Source: Sphingomonas soli NBRC 100801
GTDB lineage: Bacteria; Pseudomonadota; Alphaproteobacteria; Sphingomonadales; Sphingomonadaceae
Assembly (NCBI RefSeq): GCF_001591025.1
Contig: NZ_BCTZ01000014.1
Span: 119,572 to 183,571, forward strand
Reading direction: 5' to 3'
Length of the DNA: 64,000 nucleotides
Below the pieces are notes generated by a model. It saw nothing but the letters and a program-made list of their open reading frames with translations, did not search any database and was not told where the DNA came from. The position numbers and the translations under genes are program-made. Below are positions 42,361 through 52,030 of the stretch, one piece after another. Numbering within the stretch: the stretch's first letter is position 1; each line of letters opens with the position of its first letter.

Positions 42361-42633
42361 ATGCCGGGCAAGCGCCTGCGGTGGCCCGCACGGGCGGCGA
42401 GGATCGCCATATTCGTGCTTGTCGAGCTGCTCGGCATCGCCGCCGCCTTCGGCATAGCCGCCATACGATGCTGCGGAGCAGGCGGCCCGGTGGTCCCCCA
42501 GGATGCGGGGGAGTGGATCGGCCTCGCCTTGCTTGTCATCGGCCTACTCTTGCTGGGGCTGGCACTTGCCGCGCTCGTCGCGCTGCTAGTCGAAGGCGTG
42601 CAGCGCATAGCCGAACGGAGCGCGCGCCGGTGA
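42361..42633 (+). CDS. small two-span membrane protein
   Basis: 90 residues with hydrophobic helices IAIFVLVELLGIAAAFGIAA and GLALLVIGLLLLGLALAALV. Between them lies a Cys-Cys pair (IRCCGAGGP). The start ATG at 42361 comes 15 bases after the previous stop; GTG two codons upstream is possible. No family recognised. Confidence 0.55.
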   Translation: MPGKRLRWPARAARIAIFVLVELLGIAAAFGIAAIRCCGAGGPVVPQDAGEWIGLALLVIGLLLLGLALAALVALLVEGVQRIAERSARR

Positions 42634-42693
42634 CGGCAGCGCTGGGCGACGGTTCGATGGCCGTCCTGGCCGGCATGCCGATGGGAGTCAGCA

Positions 42694-43176
42694 ATGGACA
42701 TATTCATCACGATCGGGCTGGGGCTGGCGCTCGTCGGGGCGCCACTCGCCTGGTATGGAATCCACAGCTACCGCAAGCATGGCAGGCGCTACGCCAGCGC
42801 CCTGTCCGGCTGGACAAAGACCGCCGCCACGGTGATCGACGCCCGGTTGATCGACCGCGAGATGCGCGACAGCCAAGGCGATAGCAGCCTGTGCTACGAA
42901 CCGCGCCTCCACTATCGCTATTCGGTGAGCGGCGCGGAGCTTGAGGGCAAGGCAACGGCGCTCTGCGTCACGCCCCTGTTCACGCTGTTCGATACCGCGC
43001 AGCAATGGTTGCTGGCGCATGCGCCGGGAAAGCAGATCGATCTCTGGTACGATCCAGCGCGCCCGGAAGACAGCACGCCATTGCTCGACAAGCCCAGCGC
43101 GCTGCGTACCACCGCCATGGTTGCCGTCGGCATCGTCTTCATGGTCTTTGGCGGCGCGCTGATGCTCACGCTCTGA
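42694..43176 (+). CDS. DUF3592 domain membrane protein
   Basis: 160 residues. Transmembrane segments at both ends (FITIGLGLALVGAPLAWYGI, TTAMVAVGIVFMVFGGALML) enclose a beta-rich DUF3592 domain (WTKTAATVIDARLIDREMRD, LHYRYSVSGAELEGKA, LWYDPARPEDSTPL). The function of the family is unknown. It ends four bases before the convergent response regulator. Confidence 0.75.
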   Translation: MDIFITIGLGLALVGAPLAWYGIHSYRKHGRRYASALSGWTKTAATVIDARLIDREMRDSQGDSSLCYEPRLHYRYSVSGAELEGKATALCVTPLFTLFDTAQQWLLAHAPGKQIDLWYDPARPEDSTPLLDKPSALRTTAMVAVGIVFMVFGGALMLTL

Positions 43177-43180
43177 CCGG

Positions 43181-43912
43181 TCAGCCTGTTGCGATCGCCT
43201 CCAGCGCCGCCGTGCGATAATTGGGACCCACGACCACGTCGCCACCATCGGCGAGCGACAGCACCAGCACCTTGCCGCGGCGGATCGTGCCGGTGACGCG
43301 CTCGATGCGGACAAAGGCCGAGCGATGGATGCGGATCAGCCCCGTGCGGTGCAGCCGCTTCTCCAGATCCGCCATGGTGCTGCGATAGAGATAGGCGCGC
43401 TCCGCAGTATGTAGATAGACATGGTCCCCGGCAGCCTCGACGCGGACGATATCCGCGATCGGCACCCGCGCCGTACCCCCCATCACCGGTACCCAGAACG
43501 CATCGGCGACAGGAACCGGCGTCTGCGGCGGCTGCGGCGACGGAGGCTCGGCCCGCGCGCGGTGCCTCAGGCGCGCACGCTCCATGGCCTTGGCCAGGCG
43601 CGGCCGGCGCACGGGTTTGAGCACATAATCGATGGCACCGATCTCGAACGCGTCGATCGCATGCTCCTCATGCGCCGTGACGAAGATCACCTCCACCCCG
43701 TCTCCGGCGAGTTCGATCGCCGCCTGGATACCGTTGCGGTGCGGCATGTCGATATCGAGAATGACGAGATCGGGCCGATGCTCGCGCACCACGGTGATTG
43801 CGCTGGCAACATCCTCCGCCTCGCCCATAACTTCCACGCCGGGCAATTCCAGCAACAGCGCACGAAGCAACTCGCGGGCCAGCGGCTCGTCATCAGCAAT
43901 CACGACCTTCAT
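43181..43912 (-). CDS. LytTR-family response regulator
   Basis: 243 residues. The receiver domain (VVIADDEPLARELLRALLLE) has phospho-acceptor Asp in LVILDIDMPHRNG and Lys in YVLKPV. A proline-rich linker joins it to a LytTR DNA-binding domain (VPIADIVRVEAAGDHVYLHT, RTGLIRIHRSAFVRIERV). The start overlaps the kinase stop by ATGA, so the two form a pair. Targets are not visible. Confidence 0.9.
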   Translation of the reverse strand: MKVVIADDEPLARELLRALLLELPGVEVMGEAEDVASAITVVREHRPDLVILDIDMPHRNGIQAAIELAGDGVEVIFVTAHEEHAIDAFEIGAIDYVLKPVRRPRLAKAMERARLRHRARAEPPSPQPPQTPVPVADAFWVPVMGGTARVPIADIVRVEAAGDHVYLHTAERAYLYRSTMADLEKRLHRTGLIRIHRSAFVRIERVTGTIRRGKVLVLSLADGGDVVVGPNYRTAALEAIATG

Positions 43913-45024
43913 GCAGCATCCGCCATGCCATTGAGGGGAAGGCCGATCTCGGCACGATAGCCATCGGCGAGCGGCCGGCATTCGAGCCAGGCGCGCTGGC
44001 CATATTCGCCGGCCAGCCGAAGCCGGGTATTGGTGAGGCCGATGCCGCGCCGTACCTCGGCCTCTACCGGCTGCTCGCTGGAGAGGGGCGCGCCGCCACG
44101 ATGGCCGCTGCGATTGACGACGCTCAGCAGAGCACCGCCTTCGCCCCGGCGGGCCGCGATGCTGATCGTGACCGCACCGCGCACCTGTGCCGCGCCATGC
44201 TTTATCGCGTTTTCCACCAGCGGCTGGAGGATGAAGTTGGGGACTTCGAGGCGGCGCAGTTCGGGATCGATCGCATAATCCACCTGCAGCCGCTCCCCAA
44301 AGCGCGCTTCCTCGATCGTCAGATAGGCTCGGATCGTCGCCAGTTCCTGATCGAGTGGCACCAGCGCCGACGGGTTCGACGAAAGCGAGGAGCGCAGAAA
44401 GTCGGCAAGGCGGCCGATCATCTCCTCGGCCTGATCGTGCCGTCCCCGCACCACCAGGCTGGCGATCCCGTTGAGCGTGTTGAACAGGAAATGCGGGTTG
44501 AGCTGCAGCCGCAGCGCAGCCGCTTCGGCGCGCGAGGCCGCTGCTTCGAACGCAGAGGCGCGGGCAGCGTTCATCCGCGCGGAATCGGCGCTCCGCGAGG
44601 CCCAGAGCAACGCCACCGAGAGGAACATCGTCCAGGTATAGAGGATCAGCACCAGCAACAGGCGCTGCGGCTGGAAATCCAGCGCCCATGCCTGCAGGCT
44701 CGGCAACAGCATGCGCGCAAGCATGCGCAGCCAGGCCGCATCGGCCAGCGTCTGGACGGCGCCCGCGACGAGCCCCGCAATCGCCATCAGCCCCCAGCGC
44801 TGCCACCCTGGACGGGATTCGAGATGATCGAGCAGCAGCCCCAGCCCCACCGATTGCACGATCCCGAGTGCCAGCAGCGGGAGATAGGCGAGGAACATTA
44901 CGCCATAAGGCGTGCGGCCCTGAACCTGGGCGCCAAGCTCCACCAGGATATAGCCGAACACCCACACCACCGCGCACAGGCGCAGCGCGGTTCCCCGCAT
45001 GGTTTGGCGCAATAATGCTTCCAA
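43909..45024 (-). CDS. LytS/YehU-type sensor histidine kinase
   Basis: 371 residues. Four or more N-terminal membrane helices (residues about 10-150) are followed by the His_kinase domain with LQLNPHFLFNTLNGIASLV (phospho-acceptor His in NPHFLFN) and a HATPase domain with NFILQPLVENAIKHG and GIGLTNTRLRLAGEYG. No extracytoplasmic sensor domain is present, so the signal is probably detected within the membrane. ATG at 45022-45024 opens MEALLRQTMRG; a start at MRG nine codons later is possible. Confidence 0.9.
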   Translation of the reverse strand: MEALLRQTMRGTALRLCAVVWVFGYILVELGAQVQGRTPYGVMFLAYLPLLALGIVQSVGLGLLLDHLESRPGWQRWGLMAIAGLVAGAVQTLADAAWLRMLARMLLPSLQAWALDFQPQRLLLVLILYTWTMFLSVALLWASRSADSARMNAARASAFEAAASRAEAAALRLQLNPHFLFNTLNGIASLVVRGRHDQAEEMIGRLADFLRSSLSSNPSALVPLDQELATIRAYLTIEEARFGERLQVDYAIDPELRRLEVPNFILQPLVENAIKHGAAQVRGAVTISIAARRGEGGALLSVVNRSGHRGGAPLSSEQPVEAEVRRGIGLTNTRLRLAGEYGQRAWLECRPLADGYRAEIGLPLNGMADAA

Positions 45025-45218
45025 GCCGCTCTCCCCTCACCCCGCATCTGTTTACGGCGGGTGCGGGCGCAACCCAAGCCCCGTTCACCGTACGCCGGGA
45101 ATATTCGTCGCAGGATCGCGCACTTCGGTGGCGTTCCTCGACATTTCATCGCGCGCCGCTGGGGCAGATGCAACCAGGCGCGCATGATGCCGCCATCATT
45201 CGGGAGGGAGCACAGCGC

Positions 45219-46142
45219 ATGAAGACGGCTGCATTGGGAACGGCTGCACTGGGAATCGCGATGGCGCTCACCCTCGCCGCCTGCACCGAACGCGACTATG
45301 GAGACCTGCCCAAGGATCCGAAGGAACGCGCCCAGGCCTGCCTCCGCGCATCGATCCTCCACGTCGGCACCCGCACTGAGGCCGGGGACAAAGCGGGCAC
45401 CGAAGCGGCCACCGCCAAGATGCGGGAGCTCATGGAGGCGATCGACTTTGCCCGGCACTTCCCCGATGCGAAAAGCGATCCCGCCAAGGCATTCGGCACC
45501 AATGAGGAGATCGCCAACGCCGCGCAGGCCGATTGGCTGACGACTCTCAATCGGTGTTTCGCCGCTTATGAAATCGCCCTGGAGCCCGAACCGTCGCTGC
45601 CCGCTGCGCCGTATGAGCAGGCGCTGACTTGTGCCGCCGCGACTTCGCTAGACAATTCGCGCGGCAAGGCGATTAACCCCAATTCGCGCACCGTGAGCGA
45701 TCCCGAAGGTTATTACTTCGTCCACAAGGCAGCGAAACTGAAGGGTGGGGCAGACGGCGTGGTGGCGGCGTCGGACGCCGCGATCGAAGCGCTCAAACAG
45801 TTGCTAGGAACAGGCGCCGGGCATCTTCTCGCCAAACGCTGCCGCGAGACGGACCCCAAGGCCGTCAAGGGCTCGGCCGCCGCACTCCCGGCGGATCCGC
45901 TGACCGCCGGCGCGGTCTGCTCGCCGTTGCTCGGGCAGCTCAAGCAGGGCGGACTGGCCGTAGGGGCCGGAGACACCGAACTGGGCGGCCGCTACGCCGC
46001 AGCCGAGGCCAAATGGGATGCCGAGCTCAATACGATAGCGGCAAGCGACGCGCAGATCGCCGCGGCACAGGGCGCGGCTCTGGATTATGTGGTCGCATCG
46101 GGGCGTTCGGACGCGGTCGCGGGGCTTTGCGTGAAAAAATGA
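45219..46142 (+). CDS. lipoprotein of unknown function
   Basis: 307 residues. The lipobox LTLAAC is at residues 19-24. The mature protein is helical with several cysteines (RAQACLRASILHV, EQALTCAAATSLD, AGAVCSPLLGQLK, VAGLCVKK). ATG at 45219 follows GGGAGGGAG eight bases upstream; the longer open frame overlaps the kinase gene and is rejected. Not recognised. Confidence 0.7.
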   Translation: MKTAALGTAALGIAMALTLAACTERDYGDLPKDPKERAQACLRASILHVGTRTEAGDKAGTEAATAKMRELMEAIDFARHFPDAKSDPAKAFGTNEEIANAAQADWLTTLNRCFAAYEIALEPEPSLPAAPYEQALTCAAATSLDNSRGKAINPNSRTVSDPEGYYFVHKAAKLKGGADGVVAASDAAIEALKQLLGTGAGHLLAKRCRETDPKAVKGSAAALPADPLTAGAVCSPLLGQLKQGGLAVGAGDTELGGRYAAAEAKWDAELNTIAASDAQIAAAQGAALDYVVASGRSDAVAGLCVKK

Positions 46143-46215
46143 TTGTGGCCGCGGCGTGGCTTGCGCGCTGAGCTTCACAGTGGACGGATAGCCGTGCTCC
46201 TGTAATCTTGGCCGG

Positions 46216-47160
46216 ATGCATCCCAATCCCATCCGACGCGCAGTGCCGCGCGATGCGACGATTTCCTATTGGGCGGCGCGCGACGGATGGCCGATCCGGC
46301 GCTTCGACTGGCCTGCGGACGCGGCGCGCGGATCGATCCTGTTGATCGGCGGGCGCGGCGACATTTTCGAAAAATATCTCGAAGCCTTTGAGCATTGGCG
46401 GCTTCAGGGCTGGTCGGTCACCGCGCTCGACCTGCGCGGCCATGGCGGTTCGGGCCGGGCAAGCGAGAGCGAACTGGTCGGCCATACCGAATCCTTCGCG
46501 GCGCTGGTCGATGATCTGGCGGACTTCTGGCGGGATTGGCGGGGCGGCGGCCCGCGTGTCGCCATGGGCCATTCGATGGGCGGCCATGTGCTGCTGCGCG
46601 CGCTGACCGAACGCCGCCTCGATCCGGAAGCGGCGGTTCTGCTCTCACCGATGGTTCGGATACGCAGCCCACTGGGGTCGTGGCTCAGCGGGCGGATCGC
46701 GCGGAACATGTGCAAGCGCGGCGATCCGGCGCGCGCCGCGTGGCGCCCCAAATCCTCCGCGGGCGCCCGCGCCGATGCCGATGCGATGCTGACGAGCGAT
46801 TATGGCCGCCTGCTCGACGAGCAATGGTGGCACGCGCGCATGCCCGGCACCCAGATGGGGCCGCCAAGCTGGTCCTGGCTCGCCGAGGCATTTGCATCAA
46901 GCGACTTGCTGTGGCGGCGTCGCGATCTGTCGCACCTGACCACGCCCTTGCTGTTCCTGCTGGCAGAGCAGGACCGGCTCACCGTGTCGCGAGCATCGTC
47001 GGCCCTGGCACGGCGGCTTCCGAACGCCCGCGTCGCGCAGTTCAAGAGCGCCGGCCACGAACTGCTTCGCGAAGTCGATCCGGTCCGCGACGCCGCCTTG
47101 CACGCGATCGACAGCTTCCTCGGCTCCGCCACCGCCAGGGCGCGCGGCGCAAGCGGATAG
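46216..47160 (+). CDS. alpha/beta hydrolase (lysophospholipase-like)
   Basis: 314 residues. The nucleophile elbow GHSMGGHVLLRAL contains the catalytic Ser; the Asp is probably in LAEQDRLTVSR and the His in SAGHELLRE. The strand LLIGGRGDIFEKYLEAFEHW before it matches monoacylglycerol-lipase/lysophospholipase PldB-like enzymes. Probably cytoplasmic; no signal peptide. Confidence 0.85.
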   Translation: MHPNPIRRAVPRDATISYWAARDGWPIRRFDWPADAARGSILLIGGRGDIFEKYLEAFEHWRLQGWSVTALDLRGHGGSGRASESELVGHTESFAALVDDLADFWRDWRGGGPRVAMGHSMGGHVLLRALTERRLDPEAAVLLSPMVRIRSPLGSWLSGRIARNMCKRGDPARAAWRPKSSAGARADADAMLTSDYGRLLDEQWWHARMPGTQMGPPSWSWLAEAFASSDLLWRRRDLSHLTTPLLFLLAEQDRLTVSRASSALARRLPNARVAQFKSAGHELLREVDPVRDAALHAIDSFLGSATARARGASG

Positions 47161-47167
47161 CGGTTCG

Positions 47168-48604
47168 CTACGCGATATGGACCGCCTTGGTGATCATATG
47201 CGCGGCGATGCCCTCCGGCCCGTCCTCGGACCCGAATCCCGATTCCTTCACCCCGCCAAACGGCGCATCAGGCCAGGTCGCGCGGACCTGGTTGATCATG
47301 AGCATCCCTGACTCGACCTGCTCGGCCAGCACATTCTGACGCCGGCCATTTTCGGTGAAACAATAGGCCGCCAGGCCGAACGGCAGGCGATTGGCCTGCG
47401 CGATCGCATCCTCCAGCGTGCCGAACGGCGCGAACAGCGCGACCGGCCCGAACGGCTCGTCGTTCATCGCCTTCGCGGCGAGCGGCACATCGGCGAGCAC
47501 GGTCGGCTGGTAGAAGAAGCCGTCGCTATCCGCCCGCGCCCCGCCGGCCAGCACCCGCGCCCCCGCATCGCGCGCATCCTCGACCAGCGCCTCGATCGAT
47601 TCGGGCCGCCGTGCATTCGCCATCGGCCCCATGTTGCTCGCGGCATCCAGCCCGCTGCCGATCCGCATCCGCTTCGTCCGCTCGGCAAAGCCCCGCGCGA
47701 ACGCTTCGTAGATCCCTTCCTGCACATGGAAGCGCGTCGGCGCGACGCAGACCTGGCCTGCGTTGCGGAACTTGTGCGCCACCAGGATATCGAGCGTCTT
47801 TTCAAGATCGCAATCGTCGAACACCAGCACCGGCGCGTGCCCGCCCAGCTCCATCGTCATCTTCATGACCGAATCGGCGGCCAGCTTCATCAGGTGCTTG
47901 CCCACCGGCACCGATCCGGTGAAGCTCAGCTTGCGCGTGACGGGCGAGGAAAGCAGCCTGCGCGAGACCAAGTCCGGCACGCCGAACACGATCTGCGCGA
48001 CATCGCCCGGCAGCCCCGCATCCTGGAAGCAGCGCATGACCTCGACAGCGCTGCCCGGCGTCTCCTCGCTCGGCTTGAGGACGATCGAGCACCCCGCCGC
48101 CACCGCCGGTGCGATCTTGCGCACCACGTTGAGCGCGGGAAAATTCCATGCGCAGAAGGCCGCTACCGGCCCCACCGGCTGGTGCAGCACCATGCTGCGC
48201 ATTCCCGCCGGGCGCATCAGCACGCGGCCATATACGCGCACCGCCTCGCCCGCATGGAAATCGATCAGCCCCGCCGCGCCGATCACTTCGCCGCGCGCCT
48301 CGGCCAGCGGCTTGCCCTGCTCAAGCGTCGCCACGCGCGCGATATGATCGGCGCGCTCGCGCAGCAGTTCGGCCGTCTTGCGGAGCACCGCCGCGCGCTG
48401 CTCGGGCGCCACGGCGCGCCAGGCGACAAAGCCCCGCTGCGCCGCATCCAGCGCGCGATCCAGGTCCTCCTCGCTCGCCAGCGGCAGTTCGGCCTGCCCC
48501 GCCCCGGTCGCGGGATTGAGCAGCGTGTGCGTGTCCCGCCCGCCACCGCGCACCCATTCGCCGTCGATGTACATGGCCAAGGTCGCGGGGAAGTCGGTGC
48601 TCAT
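47168..48604 (-). CDS. NAD(P)-dependent succinate-semialdehyde dehydrogenase family protein
   Basis: 478-residue aldehyde dehydrogenase. FCAWNFPALNVVRKIAPAV and LKPSEETPGSA are the cofactor-binding pieces; the Glu is in MTMELGGHAPVLV and the nucleophile in RNAGQVCVAPTRF. It is in the GabD-like branch, converting succinate semialdehyde to succinate, though substrate choice cannot be fixed from motifs. GGAG precedes ATG. It converges with the hydrolase gene, with seven bases between the stops. Confidence 0.87.
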   Translation of the reverse strand: MSTDFPATLAMYIDGEWVRGGGRDTHTLLNPATGAGQAELPLASEEDLDRALDAAQRGFVAWRAVAPEQRAAVLRKTAELLRERADHIARVATLEQGKPLAEARGEVIGAAGLIDFHAGEAVRVYGRVLMRPAGMRSMVLHQPVGPVAAFCAWNFPALNVVRKIAPAVAAGCSIVLKPSEETPGSAVEVMRCFQDAGLPGDVAQIVFGVPDLVSRRLLSSPVTRKLSFTGSVPVGKHLMKLAADSVMKMTMELGGHAPVLVFDDCDLEKTLDILVAHKFRNAGQVCVAPTRFHVQEGIYEAFARGFAERTKRMRIGSGLDAASNMGPMANARRPESIEALVEDARDAGARVLAGGARADSDGFFYQPTVLADVPLAAKAMNDEPFGPVALFAPFGTLEDAIAQANRLPFGLAAYCFTENGRRQNVLAEQVESGMLMINQVRATWPDAPFGGVKESGFGSEDGPEGIAAHMITKAVHIA

Positions 48605-48759
48605 TTCAATACTCCGGAATTCGTTCGTGATCGCTCGATCGCTCCCCCCTGTTTAGGGAGCCGCCAGGCCGATTCACAGAGCGCATTACGCGGAAATCAT
48701 GCGCCCGTCGCCGCGACCGGGCCGCATGGCTTGCCCGATGCCTGCGCACGCGCGTAGCT

Positions 48760-50460
48760 GTGAGCCAGATGCCATCCGATCCCGATATCCCGCGCCGATC
48801 CGATCAGGCGCTGGTCGCCACGCTGCGCGGCATTGTCGGCCGCCGCCATGTCCTGACCTCGGTATCCGCGACGCGGGGCTATCGCACCGGTTACCGCACG
48901 CAGCCCGGCGAAGCGCTTGCGGTGGTCCGCCCGGGCTCGCTGGTGGAGCAATGGCGCGTGGTGCAGGCCTGCGTCGCGGCTGACGTCATCCTGATCCTCC
49001 AGGCGGCGAATACCGGCCTCACCGGCGGCTCCACGCCGCAAGGCGCATATGACCGCCCGGTGGTGATCCTCAGCACCCGACGGCTCAAGGGCGTGCATCT
49101 GCTGGACGGCGGCAGGCAGGTCGTGTGCCTGCCCGGCGCGACGCTGTACGAACTGGAACGCCTGCTCAAGCCGCTCGGGCGCGAGCCGCATTCGGTGATC
49201 GGATCGTCGTGCATCGGCGCATCGGTTATCGGCGGCGTCTGCAACAATTCGGGCGGCGCGCTCGTCCGGCGCGGTCCCGCTTTCACCCAGCTCGCTCTAT
49301 ATGCCCGGCTGGAGGCCGATGGCGCGCTCCGTCTGGTCAACCATCTCGGCATCGCGCTGGCGGGCGACGCCGAAGCGATCCTTGCCCGGGTCGAGCAGGG
49401 CGACTTCCCCGCAGTCGATCACGATCCCGCACGCGCCGCATCCGACGCGCATTACGCCAGCCGCGTCCGCGACGTCGATGCCGACACGCCCGCGCGCTTC
49501 AATGCCGATCCCAACGGCCTGTTCGAAGCATCGGGCAGCGCCGGCAGGCTGGTGCTGTTCGCGGTGCGGCTCGATACCTTCCCGCGCGACGACGCAACCG
49601 CGACTTTCTATATCGGCGCGAACGACGCGCAGGCGCTGGGGCGGCTCCGCCGCGACATCCTCTCGGGCTTCGAAGCACTGCCGGTCGCGGGCGAATATAT
49701 CCACCGCGAAGCGTTCGACGTGGCGGCGCTCTATGGCAAGGACATGTTCGTCGCGATCCAGCGGCTGGGCACCGATCGCCTGCCGCTGCTGTTTGCGATG
49801 AAGAACCGCATCGATGCGCTGCTCCGCCGTCCCGGCCTCTCCGATCGCCTGCTCCAGCGCGCCGCCAGCCTCCTGCCCGGCCATCTTCCGCCCCGGATGC
49901 GCGAATGGCGCGACCGGTACGAGCATCATCTGCTGCTCAAGATGGCCGGCCCGGGGATCGACGAGGCGCGGTCCTATCTGTCACAAAGGCTGCCCGCCGG
50001 TAGCGGCTGGTTCGAGTGCACTCCGGACGAAGCGACCGCGGCTTTTCTCCACCGCTTCGCCGTGGCCGGCGCCGCGGTGCGCTACCGCGAAATCCACCGC
50101 GACCGGGTCGAGGATATCCTCGCGCTCGACATCGCATTGCCGCGCAACGATCGCGACTGGTTCGAACGGCTCCCGCCCGAGATCGACCGGCAGATCGTCG
50201 CCAGGCTCTATTACGGCCATTTCTTCTGCCACGTCTTCCACCAGGATTATGTCGTCGCGAAAGGCGCGGACCCGCAGGCGCTCAAGGACCGGATGCTCGC
50301 TTTGCTCGACGCCCGGGGCGCGGAATATCCCGCCGAGCATAATGTCGGGCATCAATATGCCGCCAAGCCCGCGCTCGCGGATCATTATCGCGCGCTCGAT
50401 CCCACCAACCGGCTCAATCCCGGCATCGGCAAGACCTCGCGGGCGAAGCACTGGGCGTAG
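48760..50460 (+). CDS. dld: quinone-dependent D-lactate dehydrogenase
   Basis: 566 residues, full length for the membrane-associated FAD enzyme that oxidises D-lactate to pyruvate. FAD-binding segments: ILQAANTGLTGGSTPQGAY and GSSCIGASVIGGVCNNSGGA. The C-terminal membrane-binding and cap regions include YYGHFFCHVFHQDYVVAKGA and LNPGIGKTSR. The start is GTG at 48760, with ATG at 48769 as an alternative. Confidence 0.93.
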   Translation: MSQMPSDPDIPRRSDQALVATLRGIVGRRHVLTSVSATRGYRTGYRTQPGEALAVVRPGSLVEQWRVVQACVAADVILILQAANTGLTGGSTPQGAYDRPVVILSTRRLKGVHLLDGGRQVVCLPGATLYELERLLKPLGREPHSVIGSSCIGASVIGGVCNNSGGALVRRGPAFTQLALYARLEADGALRLVNHLGIALAGDAEAILARVEQGDFPAVDHDPARAASDAHYASRVRDVDADTPARFNADPNGLFEASGSAGRLVLFAVRLDTFPRDDATATFYIGANDAQALGRLRRDILSGFEALPVAGEYIHREAFDVAALYGKDMFVAIQRLGTDRLPLLFAMKNRIDALLRRPGLSDRLLQRAASLLPGHLPPRMREWRDRYEHHLLLKMAGPGIDEARSYLSQRLPAGSGWFECTPDEATAAFLHRFAVAGAAVRYREIHRDRVEDILALDIALPRNDRDWFERLPPEIDRQIVARLYYGHFFCHVFHQDYVVAKGADPQALKDRMLALLDARGAEYPAEHNVGHQYAAKPALADHYRALDPTNRLNPGIGKTSRAKHWA

Positions 50461-50547
50461 AGTCGCGTTCATTCCGACGGCACCGACGCCGATGCAGCAC
50501 TGCTGAAAGGACTGTAAGCGGGCCCATGCCGCGCCTAGGCTGCGCGC

Positions 50548-51243
50548 ATGACCGAAGCGCAACCGATCCATATCGCCTTCCTGCTTTTCCCCGGCATCAC
50601 ACAGCTCGACATGACCGGCCCTGCCCAGGTGCTCTCGCGCCTGCCGCATGCGCGCATCCATCTGGTCTCCCGCACGCTTGATCCCGTCCCCACCGACGCG
50701 CAATTCGCGCTGTTGCCCACCGCCACCTTCGCCGATGTGCCCCGCGCCGATATCCTCTGCGTGCCGGGCGGCTTCGGCACGGTTGCGGCGATGGAGGATG
50801 AAGCGACCCTGGCCTGGCTGCGGCAGGTAGGGACCGAGGCCGAGTGGGTGACCAGCGTATGCACGGGATCGCTGCTGCTCGCGGCCGCCGGACTGCTGAC
50901 CGGATACCGCGCGGCATGCCATTGGGCCTCGCGCGAGCAACTGACCTTTTTCGGCGTCGAGCCGGTCGCCAAGCGCGTGGTGTTTGATCGCAACCGGGTA
51001 TCGGGCGGCGGCGTGACTGCGGGGATCGATTTCGCGCTCGCGCTGGTCGCCGCGATCGCGGGCGAGGAACACGCCAAATTCGTTCAGCTGAGCCTCGAAT
51101 ATGACCCGCACCCGCCGTTCGACAGCGGCTCCCCCGAACGCGCCGACGCGGCGACCCTGGCGCGGTATCGGGCGATGGTCGAGAAGTACGCGCCCGGCCG
51201 CACCGAGAAGGTTAAGGAGATCGCCGGAAAGCTTGCAATGTGA
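50548..51243 (+). CDS. DJ-1/PfpI family protein (isonitrile hydratase-like)
   Basis: 231 residues with a class I glutamine-amidotransferase-like fold. The nucleophile elbow is VTSVCTGSLLLAAAGLL, with the conserved Glu/Asp environment in LLFPGITQLDMTGP. The sequence YRAACHWASREQL is like isocyanide hydratases. The last codons (GKLAM) are part of a 17-bp inverted repeat. Confidence 0.8.
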   Translation: MTEAQPIHIAFLLFPGITQLDMTGPAQVLSRLPHARIHLVSRTLDPVPTDAQFALLPTATFADVPRADILCVPGGFGTVAAMEDEATLAWLRQVGTEAEWVTSVCTGSLLLAAAGLLTGYRAACHWASREQLTFFGVEPVAKRVVFDRNRVSGGGVTAGIDFALALVAAIAGEEHAKFVQLSLEYDPHPPFDSGSPERADAATLARYRAMVEKYAPGRTEKVKEIAGKLAM

Positions 51244-51335
51244 GACCAGCGGTGTTCGGCGCGCTCAAACGATGGCCTGGTCGGCATGCGGTTCATGGGC
51301 CTCGCGCGAAACACTGCAGGTCTCACATTGCAAGC
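51231..51335. repeat. 17-bp perfect inverted repeat around the 3' end of the DJ-1 gene
   Basis: GCTTGCAATGTGAGACC at 51231-51247 and its exact complement GGTCTCACATTGCAAGC at 51319-51335, separated by 71 bases. The left copy encodes the last codons of the DJ-1/PfpI gene. Confidence 0.85.
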
Positions 51336-51338
51336 AGA

Positions 51339-51950
51339 TCAGGCAAACGCTGCGCCGACTGGTCCGGCGGACGATTCATCGCCGCGCGAATAGGTGCCGG
51401 TGAGCAGCCCGGCGGCGAGGACGCGGCCCGCCATCGCCTCGATCACCGCCGCGCGGCCAGGGCTCTCGGGCAGATCAGGCCCATCCGAAAGCGCGAAAAG
51501 CTGGAAGGCGTAATGATGCTCGCCATGCCCGGTAGGCGGATCGGGCGGGAGCCAGCCTTCGCCCAGGAACGAGTTTCGCCCGACATCGCTGCCGTCGGCG
51601 CCGCCCGCCCCATCGCGCGCGATCGCACCTTCCTTAAGGTCGCCATCGGGAGGCAGATCCCAGACCAGCGCATGGACCAGAGGCTGGGGCGACGGCGCAT
51701 CGGGATCCTCGACGATCAGCGCGAGCCGCACGGTCCCTTCCGGCACCCCGGTCCAGAACAAGGGTGGCGAGACGCCCGCGCCATCCGCGGTGAAGCGCTC
51801 GGGCAGTCGCGCACCATTGGCGAAGGCCGGGCTGACGAGATGGAGCGTTTCGAAACTACCGAGCTGCGGCTGGACGATCGCCAGCTTGCCGCTGCCCGCG
51901 CGCAGGCCGCTCAGCGCCCTTCCGAGCCAATGGGGGACGTGTTCGAGCAT
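51339..51950 (-). CDS. YbhB/YbcL family phosphatidylethanolamine-binding-like protein
   Basis: 203 residues. PEBP motifs: GVSPPLFWTGVPEGTVRLAL, EDPDAPSPQPLVHALVWDLP and PTGHGEHHYAFQLFALSDG. Bacterial members are cytoplasmic or periplasmic small-ligand binders whose role is poorly known. No signal peptide here. It converges with the DJ-1 gene across the inverted repeat. Confidence 0.88.
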   Translation of the reverse strand: MLEHVPHWLGRALSGLRAGSGKLAIVQPQLGSFETLHLVSPAFANGARLPERFTADGAGVSPPLFWTGVPEGTVRLALIVEDPDAPSPQPLVHALVWDLPPDGDLKEGAIARDGAGGADGSDVGRNSFLGEGWLPPDPPTGHGEHHYAFQLFALSDGPDLPESPGRAAVIEAMAGRVLAAGLLTGTYSRGDESSAGPVGAAFA

Positions 51951-52030
51951 CGCCTTGTGGCTATCAGAATGTCCGGGCGGGTGGAAAGCTCCGGGAGGGC
52001 TCGGCGTTTGCCATCGGCCGCGTCGCTGGG

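Noticed and set aside
43181..45088. 635-residue frame joining the response regulator to upstream sequence
   Set aside because: Upstream of 43912 the kinase is encoded in a different frame; the ATGA junction marks two genes.
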